Assembly (NCBI GenBank): GCA_038087015.1
Contig: JASBNA010000004.1
Location: forward strand, 868,001-932,000
Direction of reading: 5' to 3'
Length of the DNA: 64,000 bases
From: Cerrena zonata
Taxonomy: Eukaryota > Basidiomycota > Agaricomycetes > Polyporales > Cerrenaceae
The notes beneath the pieces were generated by a model. That model did no database searches, was not told the DNA's origin, and saw only the letters and a program-made list of their open reading frames with translations. Below are positions 22,965 to 33,701 of this stretch, one piece after another. A program made the position numbers and the translations under genes. The stretch's first letter is position 1. Every line of letters starts with the position of its first letter.

Positions 22965-25900
22965 TCATCTCGACGAAGCCCAACCACCAGTCGAAAGTGA
23001 CTCGGGTACCGAACCATCACAACTATTCACGCTTTCAGCATCGGGCACCAGCTCGATCACGATATCTCCCCCGACTCTGAATGTATCGTAGAAATCGAAG
23101 TGACAGCTCGAATCGGCTTTCTTTCCGTTGATGGTGACGGATTTAACGTAGGCCGGAACGCCTTTCGGGATAGTCTTTTGGACAGAACGCGAATTGAAGT
23201 TTTTCGCAGTGACCGTGGTGCTGACGTTGAGAAAACTGTTGTGGATCGTAAACTTGGGTGTGAACGGAGAGAGCACGAGGAATTGGGACGTCGATGGTAC
23301 TGTGGTAACATAGAATGATAAGTGACACTGAGGTGATGTATAATCAGAATCACAAGCTTACCTGGATATAAACCAAGAAGGTGGAAGGACAGAAGGGAGG
23401 CCATAGCGGCTTGGTCATCATTACCAGGAAGGCCGGCAGGTGCTGATCATACCGAGGTTAGCCGTGAAAGAGTCGAAAGAGTCTACGAAGATGCATACTT
23501 ATGTCAAAGTTTTCGAAGACGACTTCTCGGACACGGTCGATGGAACGGGATGGTTGGTTAGCATAATGGTACCCGATGGGAGTCTATGCTTTCGAATTAG
23601 CAACAGCGAGGGAGAAGACCGAGGAAAACCGTACCTGGAAGGAGGGTTCATTCCCAGCTAGGTAATAGCCCTTGTCGAAGAAATGGTCCAGACGCTTCAA
23701 GAACGTATCCTATGAAGTCAACAACATGAGTGAGGCCAGCAGAACAGTGAGATTATCGTAACAACATACGTTACCACCCATCAGCTGAATGAGATGCGCC
23801 GTGTCGTGAGGAGCGTACCAACTATACTCCCAAGCCGATGATTCATAGAACCCGACGACATTGTCACCTTGCAAAGAACATTCACGAGTATCCCCGTTCT
23901 TGTCGATCGGCGAACAATCGATCGGATCAGTGAAAGCGAACGAGCCATTGGGGAATCGTTTCTGAGAGAAACCTTTGAAACCATCACTGGTGACGCTTGG
24001 ATCCCAAACGTTTCTGTAGCTCTATATACACAAAAATCAGATTATATGGTTATTGTTGTAACGATAATCATTCGGACTCACGAAAGACTTGTTTGTGTAT
24101 TTCACAACATCATCTGTCTTGTTCAGTAGCTGTGCGACTTGGCGGATGGCAAAGTCCTCAAAGGCATACTGCAAGAAAAATCATAAGGCGTCTTTAAGAA
24201 AGGCACAGGTGATACAAAACGTACCTCCAAAGTCCTACTACCTTCACGAGTCTGACGTCCAGCACCGGAGGTCTCCAAGACGTTATAGGGAATGTAACCA
24301 TATTGGCTTCACCAGGAGGTCAATAATAGAATGAGGATATATGGAAGGACTGCACTCACTTATACGAATTAGCTTGTCTGCCCATGATATCCCACTCAGG
24401 CGGGTTAAGCTCTCCATCAGCAAGCATAGCCGAATACAAGTCATTGAGGTCAATACCGAGCTCGGCAGCTTCATTGTGGTAATTGATAGCGAAGTGACCG
24501 ACAATGTTATCAGCACTAGAGCCTGAGTTGAGATATTAGTTTCTCATGTTCGGCGGATTGAAAAGGAGGTATTGGCTGACCTCCTTGTGTCCAACCGGGA
24601 AGGTTGTTAGCACGACATTCGGGCATCCATCCCAGTTTTCGCCATCCATCGACATAGCTGTCTACGATTTGGGCGAACTCGACTGGAGAGTGGAGGGACA
24701 TGAGAGGGTAGAATGTTCGGAAGGTATCCCAACTTTTGTGGAAAACACATCAGAAACACACGAAACAATGAGCTTGGGTTTTAAAAGCTTACCTGCAGTA
24801 AAGAGAGTCGAAATAGAAATGTTCAGTATTGGCAAATTCAGCCTGGGACTCTCCCGTAGCATTGTTCTACCAACCCTAATCAGCACACCTATACCAACAC
24901 CAGAAACAGACCGCAAAAAACGTTACCGGAGTCAACGACGCCCTATACAAAGACGAATACAACATCTCCGTGACATTGTTCGGGGTATTCGGGATATCAA
25001 TCTCGATCTTACTCAACCTCTCATTCCACAACGCCTTTGACCTCGTCACGATATCTTCGAAACTCGCATCTCCAACTTCCTCTTCGGCATTCTGACATGC
25101 CTGGGCCGCGGAGACGAAGGAGACACCTACTCGGATGTTGATATTTGTGCTTTTTCCGCTGTAAGACCATAAGGCACCGGATTGGTATTGGTCGCCGATG
25201 AGGTTGCGGGTGAGGTTGAGGTGGGTCTGGCCGAGAAGTTTGGCGTCGATTGCAGCTCTGAGAGTGTTGTTGTCAGGTCATGATTTGTAAATACCGGGAG
25301 TGCGCTGAGTTACTTACGATGTACTTCCGGACCAGATACCGTACTCATCCAAGGTTTGCTTTCCGCCGTCCAAGATATCATAACAAGCAAACGCCTGATA
25401 ATTAAATCTTCCTGGACCGAAACTATGAAGTTAAAATATCAATGGACTGATCATAATATTAGCATTGTCATCACATTTACCTGGAACCCCACTGTCCGCC
25501 CATTGTGATTCTCCCTTTTTGTGGATCAATATCCAGAGTACCTCCAGCAAAGGAGGCAGGGAGATCACTGGCGAGATCCAATACAAAGTATGGCTTGGAA
25601 CCTTTAGGGAAAGTGAATCGTTCAAGACCAGCACGTCGGGTCGAAGTGGCTTCCATGAGGATGTTGTTATCCAATGTCTGTGCAAAGTAACCTGGAGATG
25701 CGTCCTATATGAAGACATGAAGTGCATCCGAGGCTCAGTACCAAGTATCGTGTATCGTTAATGTATGGAAGGGACTACTGACGTCGGTGTTGTTCTTCCG
25801 GAAACGTTCTCGGCGAGTGAGAGTAGTGTTACATGAATTGAAGCCTCCCGGACAGAGGGAAGGCATAATTTCGAAGTTACCGTAGGTACCGAGAGAAGAT

Positions 25901-26429
25901 CCTGTGCCACTGTCGTGTAGTGGACTTAGTCCACGAATCTTTTGGGTGTTGTCCGTAACATATCCTGGCGAAGTGGAGGTTCAACGACCTTTGCACAGTG
26001 ACTCGTTCCAGAAAAGCATACCTGCAGGTGCATATCCTGTTAAATCCGTCGAAAACTTAACCTACAAATTGATAGTTCAACATTACAGCCGTGAACTCAA
26101 AACCTGAAATTACAGACCATGCCAAAGGGAACAGAGGCGCCAGGGCTGTAAGGCACATTCAATTACATCGATCGATCATTCATTATAGTTTCAGGACCTC
26201 AAACCTACCAAACGTCTCCAAAGTTATCAGTGCCAATGTATACATTGACGAATTTAGTGTAGTCGATGTCGCGGGTGTTGGGAGTAACAGCTTTGATAGC
26301 TTGAGTGATCCTCTTCTGGACATTTGGCGAAGGTTGGGCTTCAGCAGCACCAAGCCAAGTCGTCACAGAGGTGAATAGTAGGAACCATGAGAGTGTAGAT
26401 GAGAGTTTCGAAGCATGTATAGGGGCCAT
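22965..26429 (-). CDS. secreted GH92 alpha-mannosidase
   Basis: About sixteen exons, all joined by in-phase GT-AG introns, encode roughly 800 residues. The protein starts with a signal peptide (about 1-31, ending GAAEAQ). The catalytic family signatures are all present: YTKFVNVYIGTDNFGDVCPG and PFGMVKFS near the N-terminus, then GLSPLHDSGTG. The (alpha/alpha)6 barrel follows with WDTFRTFYPLM, ANNLPGW, the acid-bearing SSAWEYSWYAPHD, and LPGNDDQAAMAS with the Asp pair proposed as general base. GH92 enzymes are calcium-dependent exo-alpha-mannosidases acting on N-glycans or mannoproteins. The C-terminal beta domain ends near 22965. The ATG at 26429 is chosen because it puts the signal peptide at the start; in-frame ATGs near 26450 are alternatives. 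It converges on the Smr gene. Confidence 0.95.
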
Positions 26430-26974
26430 AGTTCTGAACACCCGCATCATGCACTCAGAGTACAAAAGGCAACCGGGGTGTGGTAGGATGGATTCAGAAT
26501 CCAGCCGATACTTATCCGACAGTCTTTTGTACTCCAAGCAAGAGTGGAAAGCGTTGATAGTCGGGCATACCGCGCATAATCGTGACTAGCTGCAGCACAT
26601 GCAAACAAAATGAGAAGACCTGTGAATCATGTAAACGCGCGCCGCATGACCGCTCACTTGAGCCTTTGCATTATTTACATGTATTTGCTGATAAGGCAAG
26701 TAATAGGGTGGACACCAGCTTCTTCGCCAGATGAACCTGGGACGCAGCGTCACCTATCGTAAATAAGGGACGAAGAGATTTCCGTCGAGAACAGCAGATG
26801 TCGTGAGCCAGGTGGTCGACTGTGGTCGAGGACGGACTGAGAGCCGGTCTTCTCAACGGGACGGAAACCGGTGACCCGAGTTTATACAAAAGTTACCTGA
26901 AAATAGGCTGACTGGTCAGCAGAGTAACCGGTGATCATTGGAGTTGTGTATAGTATTTACCTGTTGCATAGCCG
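26430..26974. other. promoter region of the GH92 gene
   Basis: This 545-bp spacer separates the GH92 start from the PTH stop, both genes on the minus strand. Open frames here have no recognisable content. Confidence 0.4.
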
Positions 26975-27686
26975 TCATGTAACTTGAGCCGGCTTTAGAA
27001 CGTTGTTGACGATCCGCTCGATGGCCTTCCACGCAAGTTCTGTTCCTCGACCATCTGGTCTCCAAAAGCTAATTTCTTCTTCGGAAAGTGGACCGAGGAC
27101 GTATGCGGCAGCGTCGATAGGGTTACGTCCGATACCTAGTCGTAAACGATGGAAGTCTGCGTCACCACCTAGAGCGGCGATGATGCTCCGTATACCGTTA
27201 TGACCATTAGCGGAGCCCCCTAACTTCGGGGAAATAACCTGTGGTTTTTGATAGAGCGAGTCTTGGAGGACAATCATGGAAGATGGAGCGATAGAAAGAC
27301 TGCGAAGAGCATTAGCCACAGGTCGGCCTGACACATTCATCAAGGCTTCTATAGAAGTATATGTCGGCATAAGAATAGCGTACTCCAAGCTTGTATAGAT
27401 AGTTAAGCACTTACTGGGTTTGAACAAGGTCAATGAGACCGAGCTTTCGCCTATCAGAACATCCTGGTGTGCTGCGAATCCACCAAGCTTCCGGTCTGCT
27501 ACAAAATGGAGGCCTAAGCGAGACGCGATTGAGTCTATCGCAAGATGTCCTATGCTATATGCGCTCTCGCATCAGTAACCTCTGATCTGTTTCTCCTCGC
27601 GATGCTTACGCTCACCTATGTCTGGTCAGAGGGTACGGCAAGTTTCCCAGCCCAACGATTAATATCCTAGGTGGAGCTACGACCAT
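26975..27686 (-). CDS. PTH1: peptidyl-tRNA hydrolase (Pth1 family)
   Basis: Exons 27616-27686, 27415-27554 and 26975-27348 give 194 residues, the normal Pth length. The N-terminus has RILIVGLGNLPYPLTRHSIG with the family's key Asn and catalytic His, the latter just before a splice junction. KALMNVSGRPV, VLQDSLYQKP (active-site Asp) and SANGHNGIRSI, RLRLGIGRNP follow. The enzyme cleaves peptidyl-tRNA released from stalled ribosomes, in fungi usually in mitochondria; no strong presequence is visible. The start at 27686 leaves five residues before the first strand, as in many homologues. It diverges from the PAQR gene over 322 bp. Confidence 0.94.
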
Positions 27687-28008
27687 TCAACGATTAGTGA
27701 GTGCGTATTCTGATGTTGAATTCTAGATACTAAGGAGCTCTATGCTAGTGAGTAAATAGTTAGTGGAGGAAAGAGGACAAAGTGTCGATGACCAAGGGCC
27801 AAGGCGATGTTGCCGGTGCCGGTGATTATGGGCGCTTTCTGGGAGCCCCGATGTCTGAATTTTGCTTAGCACGATGGAGACATATATGTAGGTGCTTAGT
27901 CCTGATACACGTTCCACATTTCCAGATACCACCCCGTCCCTTTCCTAGTCCTCCATCTTGCTTGGGCTCATACCACCACTCTCGCTGTCGCCAGTACTCC
28001 CAACAGTG
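27687..28008. other. divergent promoter between PTH1 and the PAQR gene
   Basis: This 322-bp spacer serves both start codons. CT-rich stretches just before 28009 resemble the pyrimidine tracts of fungal leaders. No gene is seen. Confidence 0.45.
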
Positions 28009-29986
28009 ATGCCCAACACCTCTGTTGCAACCGGCGCCACCGTCAGCTCGACAGCGGAGTCTCTGACCAGCCGACATACGGTCAAGCAGGATGGTAGTGA
28101 CCACAAGTCCTCCCCATCGTCTTCTTGCCAACCTCTACCAGGAAGCATGAGCAATCTCGACTTCAAGTACGCTTCCCCCGCCTTGATTTTTGCTTCATTT
28201 CGATTTCAGGTGCTATCCTACCTTGCCGATCTGGAAACCCGGCTGGCAATGTTGGAATCACCCATCACCGCGGAATCAATGATGGCCAAGGGAGAGACAA
28301 CGGTGGAGGAGGCCAGGTTATGTGTGAAGAACGCTTCGGAGTTGCTCCAGCGCATCAGGGAGGATGTCCGATCACACTTCCCCGATGTCCATTTGGATTT
28401 GGACTCTGTACCGCAATTCGTCAAGTCCCACATCCCGGACAAACATACGCTTGACGAGATGCGTGCTCATGCACTCAAGGATCATGATTTCTCAATGCCT
28501 ACCATGCCAGCCGCCATGCGCTCACGATTGGACGACGTTCGTTCCCGGATATCCGACATAGACTTCCATAGACCGCTAGAATATATCCCTACGCTCTACG
28601 AACATTTGCATACCCTTCAGCTCCATTTGTCTTCTGTGGAACTTCCACACAGCTTTTCTGATTCTGTGGGCAAGCTCAAGCTCACGCCGGTCTATGATTT
28701 GATCGACAAGGTGCTTTCTGCGGACTTTACGGGCGAGATCAACGCCGAGAGTTTGGAAGGCGAAGTAGAAATTGAGCACGCGAATTTACAAATCGCGAGA
28801 GCAGCGAAGGCGTCGGGGAATGGCTCTCGATTGATCACATATCCTGAACTGCCAGATAAATGGAAGAATAACCCATTTGTCACCAAGGGCTACAGGTACG
28901 TTATACTGCACTCTGGTTATCGAAAGTTCTAATATTTCTGACATAGATTCATTCCCCTCGAACAATGGCCTCGTTTAATCGGGTCCGTCTTTACTTGGCA
29001 TAACGAGACTGGTACAGTTTATCCATTTTACTTACACATTTTGTTTTGGCCTGATCATGTCAACGTCTATACAGCCAACATCCACACTCACTTTGTGCCT
29101 TTCTTGTGGTGGTTCTTCTCTATTGTTCCCGTAATACCCTCCATCGCGCCAGCCATTTCTGTCGAAACCGACCTCGCAACTGTTTGCTACATGGCATTTG
29201 CCCTTCTAACGTTATTCGCTAGCTCTGTTTGGCACACTATGTCGGGATGTGCGCATCTTAAGGGCATGCAGCTATGTGCCAGGGCGGACTACATCAGTAT
29301 TGGATGGTATGCCACTTTCTATCTACGACCTTGCATGACTTGTAATAAACCGAGCACTGACGACGTTACGTATTCCAGGTTGATTAGTGCAAGCACAGGC
29401 TCCGTAGTCTACTACGGCTTTGACTGTTACCCACCTCAACGACAACTGTACCTCTCGCTTTGCGCCATGTTCTGCGTTTCAGCGACTGTTATGCCATTCA
29501 CAAGCTGGTTCGAGAAACGAGAATATAGGGTGAGGATCTCATAACTCTGCCAAAATCCGAAATTGTTTCTGAGGCATCCGAATTTGGTCTAGCCGTATCG
29601 ACATGCCTTCTTCATCGCCCTCTTCCTTTTCTCGTGGGTGCCACTAGCACATATCTCATATCTCTACTCGCTTCGAGAGATGTTTACCTTCCTTCGTGAG
29701 TCCGATATTACTCTTCCGCCTATCCGCACTGTCTCAGTACCTATTTCATCCAATAGGACCGATCACTTACTCGCTCTACTGGTTCTTCGCCGGCTTCTTT
29801 GTCTACGCATCACACTTCCCCGAATGCGTCTTTGTCACCGAAGGCAAGCCCCATTGGCTTGACTGGCTCGGTGGAGGTTCTCATGCTCTCTGGCACATAT
29901 GCGTTGTGCTGGGCGTAGCGTTCCATAAGGCTGCTCTCCAGGAACTTAAGAAGGGATTCATTCCCGGGAGTGTTTGTGCCCATTAG
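28009..29986 (+). CDS. PAQR / haemolysin-III family seven-TM protein (Izh3-like)
   Basis: Exons begin with 28009-28895 and continue through five more short ones to the TAG at 29984-29986, giving roughly 510 residues. The first 280 residues are a soluble, partly helical region (EEARLCVKNASELLQRIRED). Then comes the PAQR core: NPFVTKGYRFIPLEQWPRL, SVFTWHNETANIHTHFVPF with the metal-binding His, SSVWHTMSGCAHLKG, ADYISIGWLISAS, and at the end GGSHALWHICVVLGV with the last His pair. Fungal Izh proteins affect zinc homeostasis and may act as ceramidase-like receptors. The long N-terminal extension matches the Izh3 branch. The last intron uses a CAATAG acceptor, the only one that keeps frame. Confidence 0.92.
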
Positions 29987-30341
29987 TTATTCTGTTAGGA
30001 CGTGCTTTATCTTTCGAACCCTTTGCTTTATTACCGGTCGTCTTAATGTCTTTCTCAGTTTTTTTGTATATACCTAGTTTAATGACAAACTTGCATTCTC
30101 TTGGATGTATTATTACTCACAATATAGTTGCACAAACGTGCGTTCACGACATCCAATACCTGGATCAGCGAAGCGACCGATGGAACACTCAATATGCTCG
30201 AGTTGTTTTTATATTTCTCAAGGTCCCATTGATCGTCCCTCAGACGAAGTCCAGATATCCAGAAGTGAAATTCACATGCTACTTGCTACATTGGCGAAAC
30301 AATCTCTACAATGAATCCGAGTCTGTATCCCTCTGCCTTTC
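29987..30341. other. convergent 3' flanks
   Basis: This 355-bp AT-rich region lies between the stops of the PAQR gene (plus) and the secreted low-complexity gene (minus). It should contain both polyadenylation regions; no gene is seen. Confidence 0.4.
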
Positions 30342-31227
30342 TCAGTACTCGCCTCCCTTCACCGGAGTAGTTTGGCGATACGATCCCGAATCGAACGTCT
30401 TGACAGGCGCGTCCTCGTCCCGGGGCAGAATCTCAGACCTAGTAACAGCACGCGGTCCACCTTGTGCGTTCTTCTGCAAGTCAAATTTACCGCCTCCCTG
30501 CGTTTCAGCGGGAACCTCGGAGGCGGCTTTAGGAGTATCGTCGCTGGTAGTCTTCTCCGTCGTCTTAGTGTCTTTGGCGACGTCTTGCTTGCCCTCCTTC
30601 GCCGCGTCCTTCTGAGTATCGGTTACAGTGGTAGAATCGTTCTGGACATTGTTCTCGGCAGCGGAAGGTGACTTGGGAGGGTTCTCAGCTTGAGTACTAG
30701 TTTTTTGACCAGAACCAACGAGGTTGTTGACTTCGCCAGTAGGAGCACCGGCGACAAGAGAACCAAGAAGTCCAGGAACGGTGCCAACTGTGCGAACGCC
30801 GGTTGAAACGAGCGAGAGGGGAGAAGCAGGAGTATCGGAAGCGGATGGAGTCTGAGGTACGTTCGACTCTGCTTTGGAGGCTTTAGAGTCGACCTTCTTG
30901 GGAGGAACTTGTGCAGATGAGGCAGGCGCGAGAGAAGGATTCCACTGTTCTGGTTTGTGCCTGCAGGACGCTGCGAACCAGGTCGAGGTGGGTTAGAACC
31001 AGATTGTTCACTTGATGCAGAGCCCAACGCTCCGCCTAGGCAATTGTCTACGAGTGAAGCTGAGGTGCTCAGCGTAACGGGGAGCGAGGGCGACAGGGAC
31101 AGGCCTTGGAGATGAAGGAGGGGGGCTGATAGGTACTCGGGCGTGAGCCTTCAACGGGCGCAGCAGTAGCCTGCATCATAAGACAGGCAGCGGTCATGGA
31201 GGAGATCAGAGAGGCAGAGAATTTCAT
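30342..31227 (-). CDS. secreted low-complexity Ser/Thr/Lys/Pro-rich protein, exon structure unresolved
   Basis: An ATG at 31227 opens a clear signal peptide (MKFSASLISSMTAACLMMQA, cleavage after TAAP). About 600 bases of coding-like sequence at the 3' end finish in TPVKGGEY at the TGA 30342. The latter part is disordered: repeated Thr, Lys, Asp, Ala and Pro with segments such as TVTDTQKDAAKEGKQD and TEKTTSDDTPKAASEVP. Between them, 30960-31150, the protein-like sequence passes through other frames (APRYAEHLSFTRRQLPRR in one, GSASSEQSGSNPPRPGS in another), and no intron I can place joins the parts in phase. Either small indels or a missed intron explain this. No enzymatic domain is present; it could be a cell-wall or effector-like secreted protein. 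Confidence 0.5.
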
Positions 31228-31344
31228 GATGACAAGTCGTAAGAGTAAAAGAACGTAGGTTAAAGAGAACGGTTGTGGAGAATAGTATGTGTAGATGGTG
31301 GGAGAGAGAAAGAAGGGATGGGGGAGAAAGACGAACATGAAGGC

Positions 31345-31352
31345 TTTATATA
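31345..31352 (-). promoter_or_regulatory. TATA box of the secreted protein gene
   Basis: On the minus strand the sequence is TATATAAA, 118 bases upstream of the ATG at 31227, a strong canonical match that suggests a regulated, TATA-type promoter. Confidence 0.5.
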
Positions 31353-31858
31353 TGCCTCTCCGAGGGAGCTGACAGCTGTCATAGAGGGTACCGATTAAGA
31401 GGCTTCTCGACGTTAAAAACAACTCACCGATGAAAGGATTCTCATTTTCGTGGATTCTCTGCTTCACAATAGCTAAACTCTAACTCTATAGGCCACCCTA
31501 GACTGATTTTCAGGGGTACGTAAACATCAGGGAAGCCGTTTAATCAAGTGGAATGAAGAGACTTGTGGGTGGTTGATGGATTCGTCAAATCGGGTATGTT
31601 CACTTTCCGAGTCCGATCGATCAAATTGATTTGCGAACCTTGGTGAATAACCACGAATTACTAGTGCACTATGGCCTCATGGACCTTTGCCTCTAGCACA
31701 CCTGCTGACCTTGCCAGCGGACCACCATCAGCGGGACCCTCTACAATTGTATATTCTCCCGTGAACTTTCCAGGCAAGTGTATCTTTGTTTCTGCTGTTG
31801 TGCGCGGCCCTTGAAACCTATAGCTATTTCCAAGCAGAGCACGAGACACTCACCAGCG
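31353..31858. other. divergent promoter region
   Basis: The rest of the spacer between the secreted protein gene (minus) and the F-box gene (plus). Open frames on both strands are short and have no recognisable content. Confidence 0.4.
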
Positions 31859-33496
31859 ATGAACGTTTCGCGACTGAGAGGGGACCCTTGGATAACTCGT
31901 CTCCCAAACGAGCTACTCGAAAAAGTTTTCATCCACCTTCGTGATGAGTTGATGTACGGCGAACTTGCATACGGCTGCAAAAGTAGCCACTCTTGGGCAC
32001 AAGTCTGTCTTGTGTGCAGAGACTGGAATATCGTTGCAACGCAATGCTCATCCTTGTGGTCGCACATAATCAGCGTCCCTTGGTATCATTCCTCTGCTAG
32101 CTACATCGAAGCAATGATTTGTAGGAGCAGGCAACACCCGCTCTCTCTGCATGTCAGCCCGCAGTCTCGGACAATGTGTCTCGATTTACTAGAGAAACAC
32201 AATGCTTGTCAGAGACTGACGGCCGTAGCCCTGAACCGCACCTACGCTCCAGCAGGCTCACGTTACGTAGAGGCTGACAAAAGGCAGGCAAGCCTGTCTG
32301 CACCTAACCTGCGTGAGCTCACTTTGGCGTATGACTGGCCACGTGAAGAGAGCATCGGTAATCAAAAACGGAGACGACCCCTGCCATTTTCCTTGGGGGA
32401 ACTGCCTCACCTTTCCAGCTTCATCGCATCGAGAGCACCGTTCTCAGATATCCGTACCTTTTTCCGTCCCACAATCACACACTTAAGTCTGCTCCATCTC
32501 TTTGAGCGGATTCCAACAGACCAGTTCTTATCCGCTCTCAAGAGCATGCCCCTGTTGGAGGTTCTCGAACTTCACACCGCACTGTCACCGTTCGATGGAC
32601 GACATATTCGCCCGCATCATTTTCAACACCTCCGCCGGCTGGCATTTGCCGATTGCATGGCTACCTTGGCAGACTATTTGACGAGTCTTGTATTCCATGC
32701 CTCATCATTGGAATCCATCGAAATTTCCTGCGAACCATTGCAATGTAATACCCCTCAGGACGGTCCCATGCTCCCCCACCGACTCCGTTCCATCGTGGGC
32801 AGATTGCGCGGTCTACTGCGAGAACCCATGCGCTCGATGCACATCCACAACAAAGAATCCCACAATAGTCCTCTTGAAATCGCAGGATGGTCTACTAGCG
32901 ACGTCCCATCATCTACCATTCGCCCACTTCTCGAGCTAAAAATAGCTGAACGTAATGGCCGTCACGACGTTCTAGAACTCATCATTGTCGCTCTCAGTGA
33001 GATGGAAGTGGAAAATGTACGCACACTCACATACGGATTTCTCGACGTCCCAAAAGATCCCATTAGAAGGGTTAGGATACCCCTTCCGTTATATCTCGAA
33101 GAATACGGCATGGTATATTCGAGATTTATTCAAACCGAAGTGATAACAATTGACCTAGGCCTGGCTCCCCGTCTCCGTGATGCAATGATGATGAGGTTCC
33201 CTCTAGACTGGCAGGAGATTAGGCAGCGCCTAGTGCATTGGTTTGAATATCTGGACGAATTGCCCGAGACTGGTCTTCCCGAAGAAGGGCAGGAGAATCG
33301 TAAGTTCTTGTTTCCGGCGATAAAGACCGTCATTGTACAATGGAAACAGTCCTTCTCCCGGGATCAGGGGACTACCATGGAACATTTACGGAAGCAATTT
33401 GCGGAGGCTAGTGCGTTCCGTGGGCAGGAGATAGAAATACTCAGCAATGTCCTACCTGCGAGTTCGACCATGAACAATTTTGTGTTTTTCGGATGA
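31859..33496 (+). CDS. intronless F-box/LRR-like protein, paralogue A
   Basis: A single exon of 545 residues from the first ATG at 31859. Residues about 13-65 form the F-box: TRLPNELLEKVFIHLRDEL, then SHSWAQVCLVCRDWNIVA and CSSLWSHI. The rest contains Leu-rich strands at regular spacing (MPLLEVLELHTALSPFDG, FQHLRRLAFADCMATL) as in F-box/LRR proteins. It closely parallels the minus-strand gene ending at 33702: both have LPNELLE-[KR]-[IV]FI-x-LRDEL, HSW, VC-x2-W, LWSH and a C-terminal VPxxPxRxxR-type block. It is a probable SCF substrate adaptor. Confidence 0.85.
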   Translation: MNVSRLRGDPWITRLPNELLEKVFIHLRDELMYGELAYGCKSSHSWAQVCLVCRDWNIVATQCSSLWSHIISVPWYHSSASYIEAMICRSRQHPLSLHVSPQSRTMCLDLLEKHNACQRLTAVALNRTYAPAGSRYVEADKRQASLSAPNLRELTLAYDWPREESIGNQKRRRPLPFSLGELPHLSSFIASRAPFSDIRTFFRPTITHLSLLHLFERIPTDQFLSALKSMPLLEVLELHTALSPFDGRHIRPHHFQHLRRLAFADCMATLADYLTSLVFHASSLESIEISCEPLQCNTPQDGPMLPHRLRSIVGRLRGLLREPMRSMHIHNKESHNSPLEIAGWSTSDVPSSTIRPLLELKIAERNGRHDVLELIIVALSEMEVENVRTLTYGFLDVPKDPIRRVRIPLPLYLEEYGMVYSRFIQTEVITIDLGLAPRLRDAMMMRFPLDWQEIRQRLVHWFEYLDELPETGLPEEGQENRKFLFPAIKTVIVQWKQSFSRDQGTTMEHLRKQFAEASAFRGQEIEILSNVLPASSTMNNFVFFG

Positions 33497-33701
33497 AGCC
33501 CAGTATGTATATAGTTTGCGATGAGATAGGTTGGTACTATCATCACTTAGACACTCAATCTACATTTGTTAGAGATACTTTAGTACATACGTACTCAAAG
33601 ACCATCACATAGACGGCTTACTAATATATTCGGGTATATAGGACGTCGTTTGTGGGTATAAGTCCAGGCTTCTTTATAGTCGTGGAAAGGTCGTTCAAAA
33701 T

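Noticed and set aside
28167..28209. Possible intron near the start of the PAQR gene (GTACGC ... TTTCAG)
   Set aside because: Only 43 nt long and its removal breaks the frame, while reading through keeps it.
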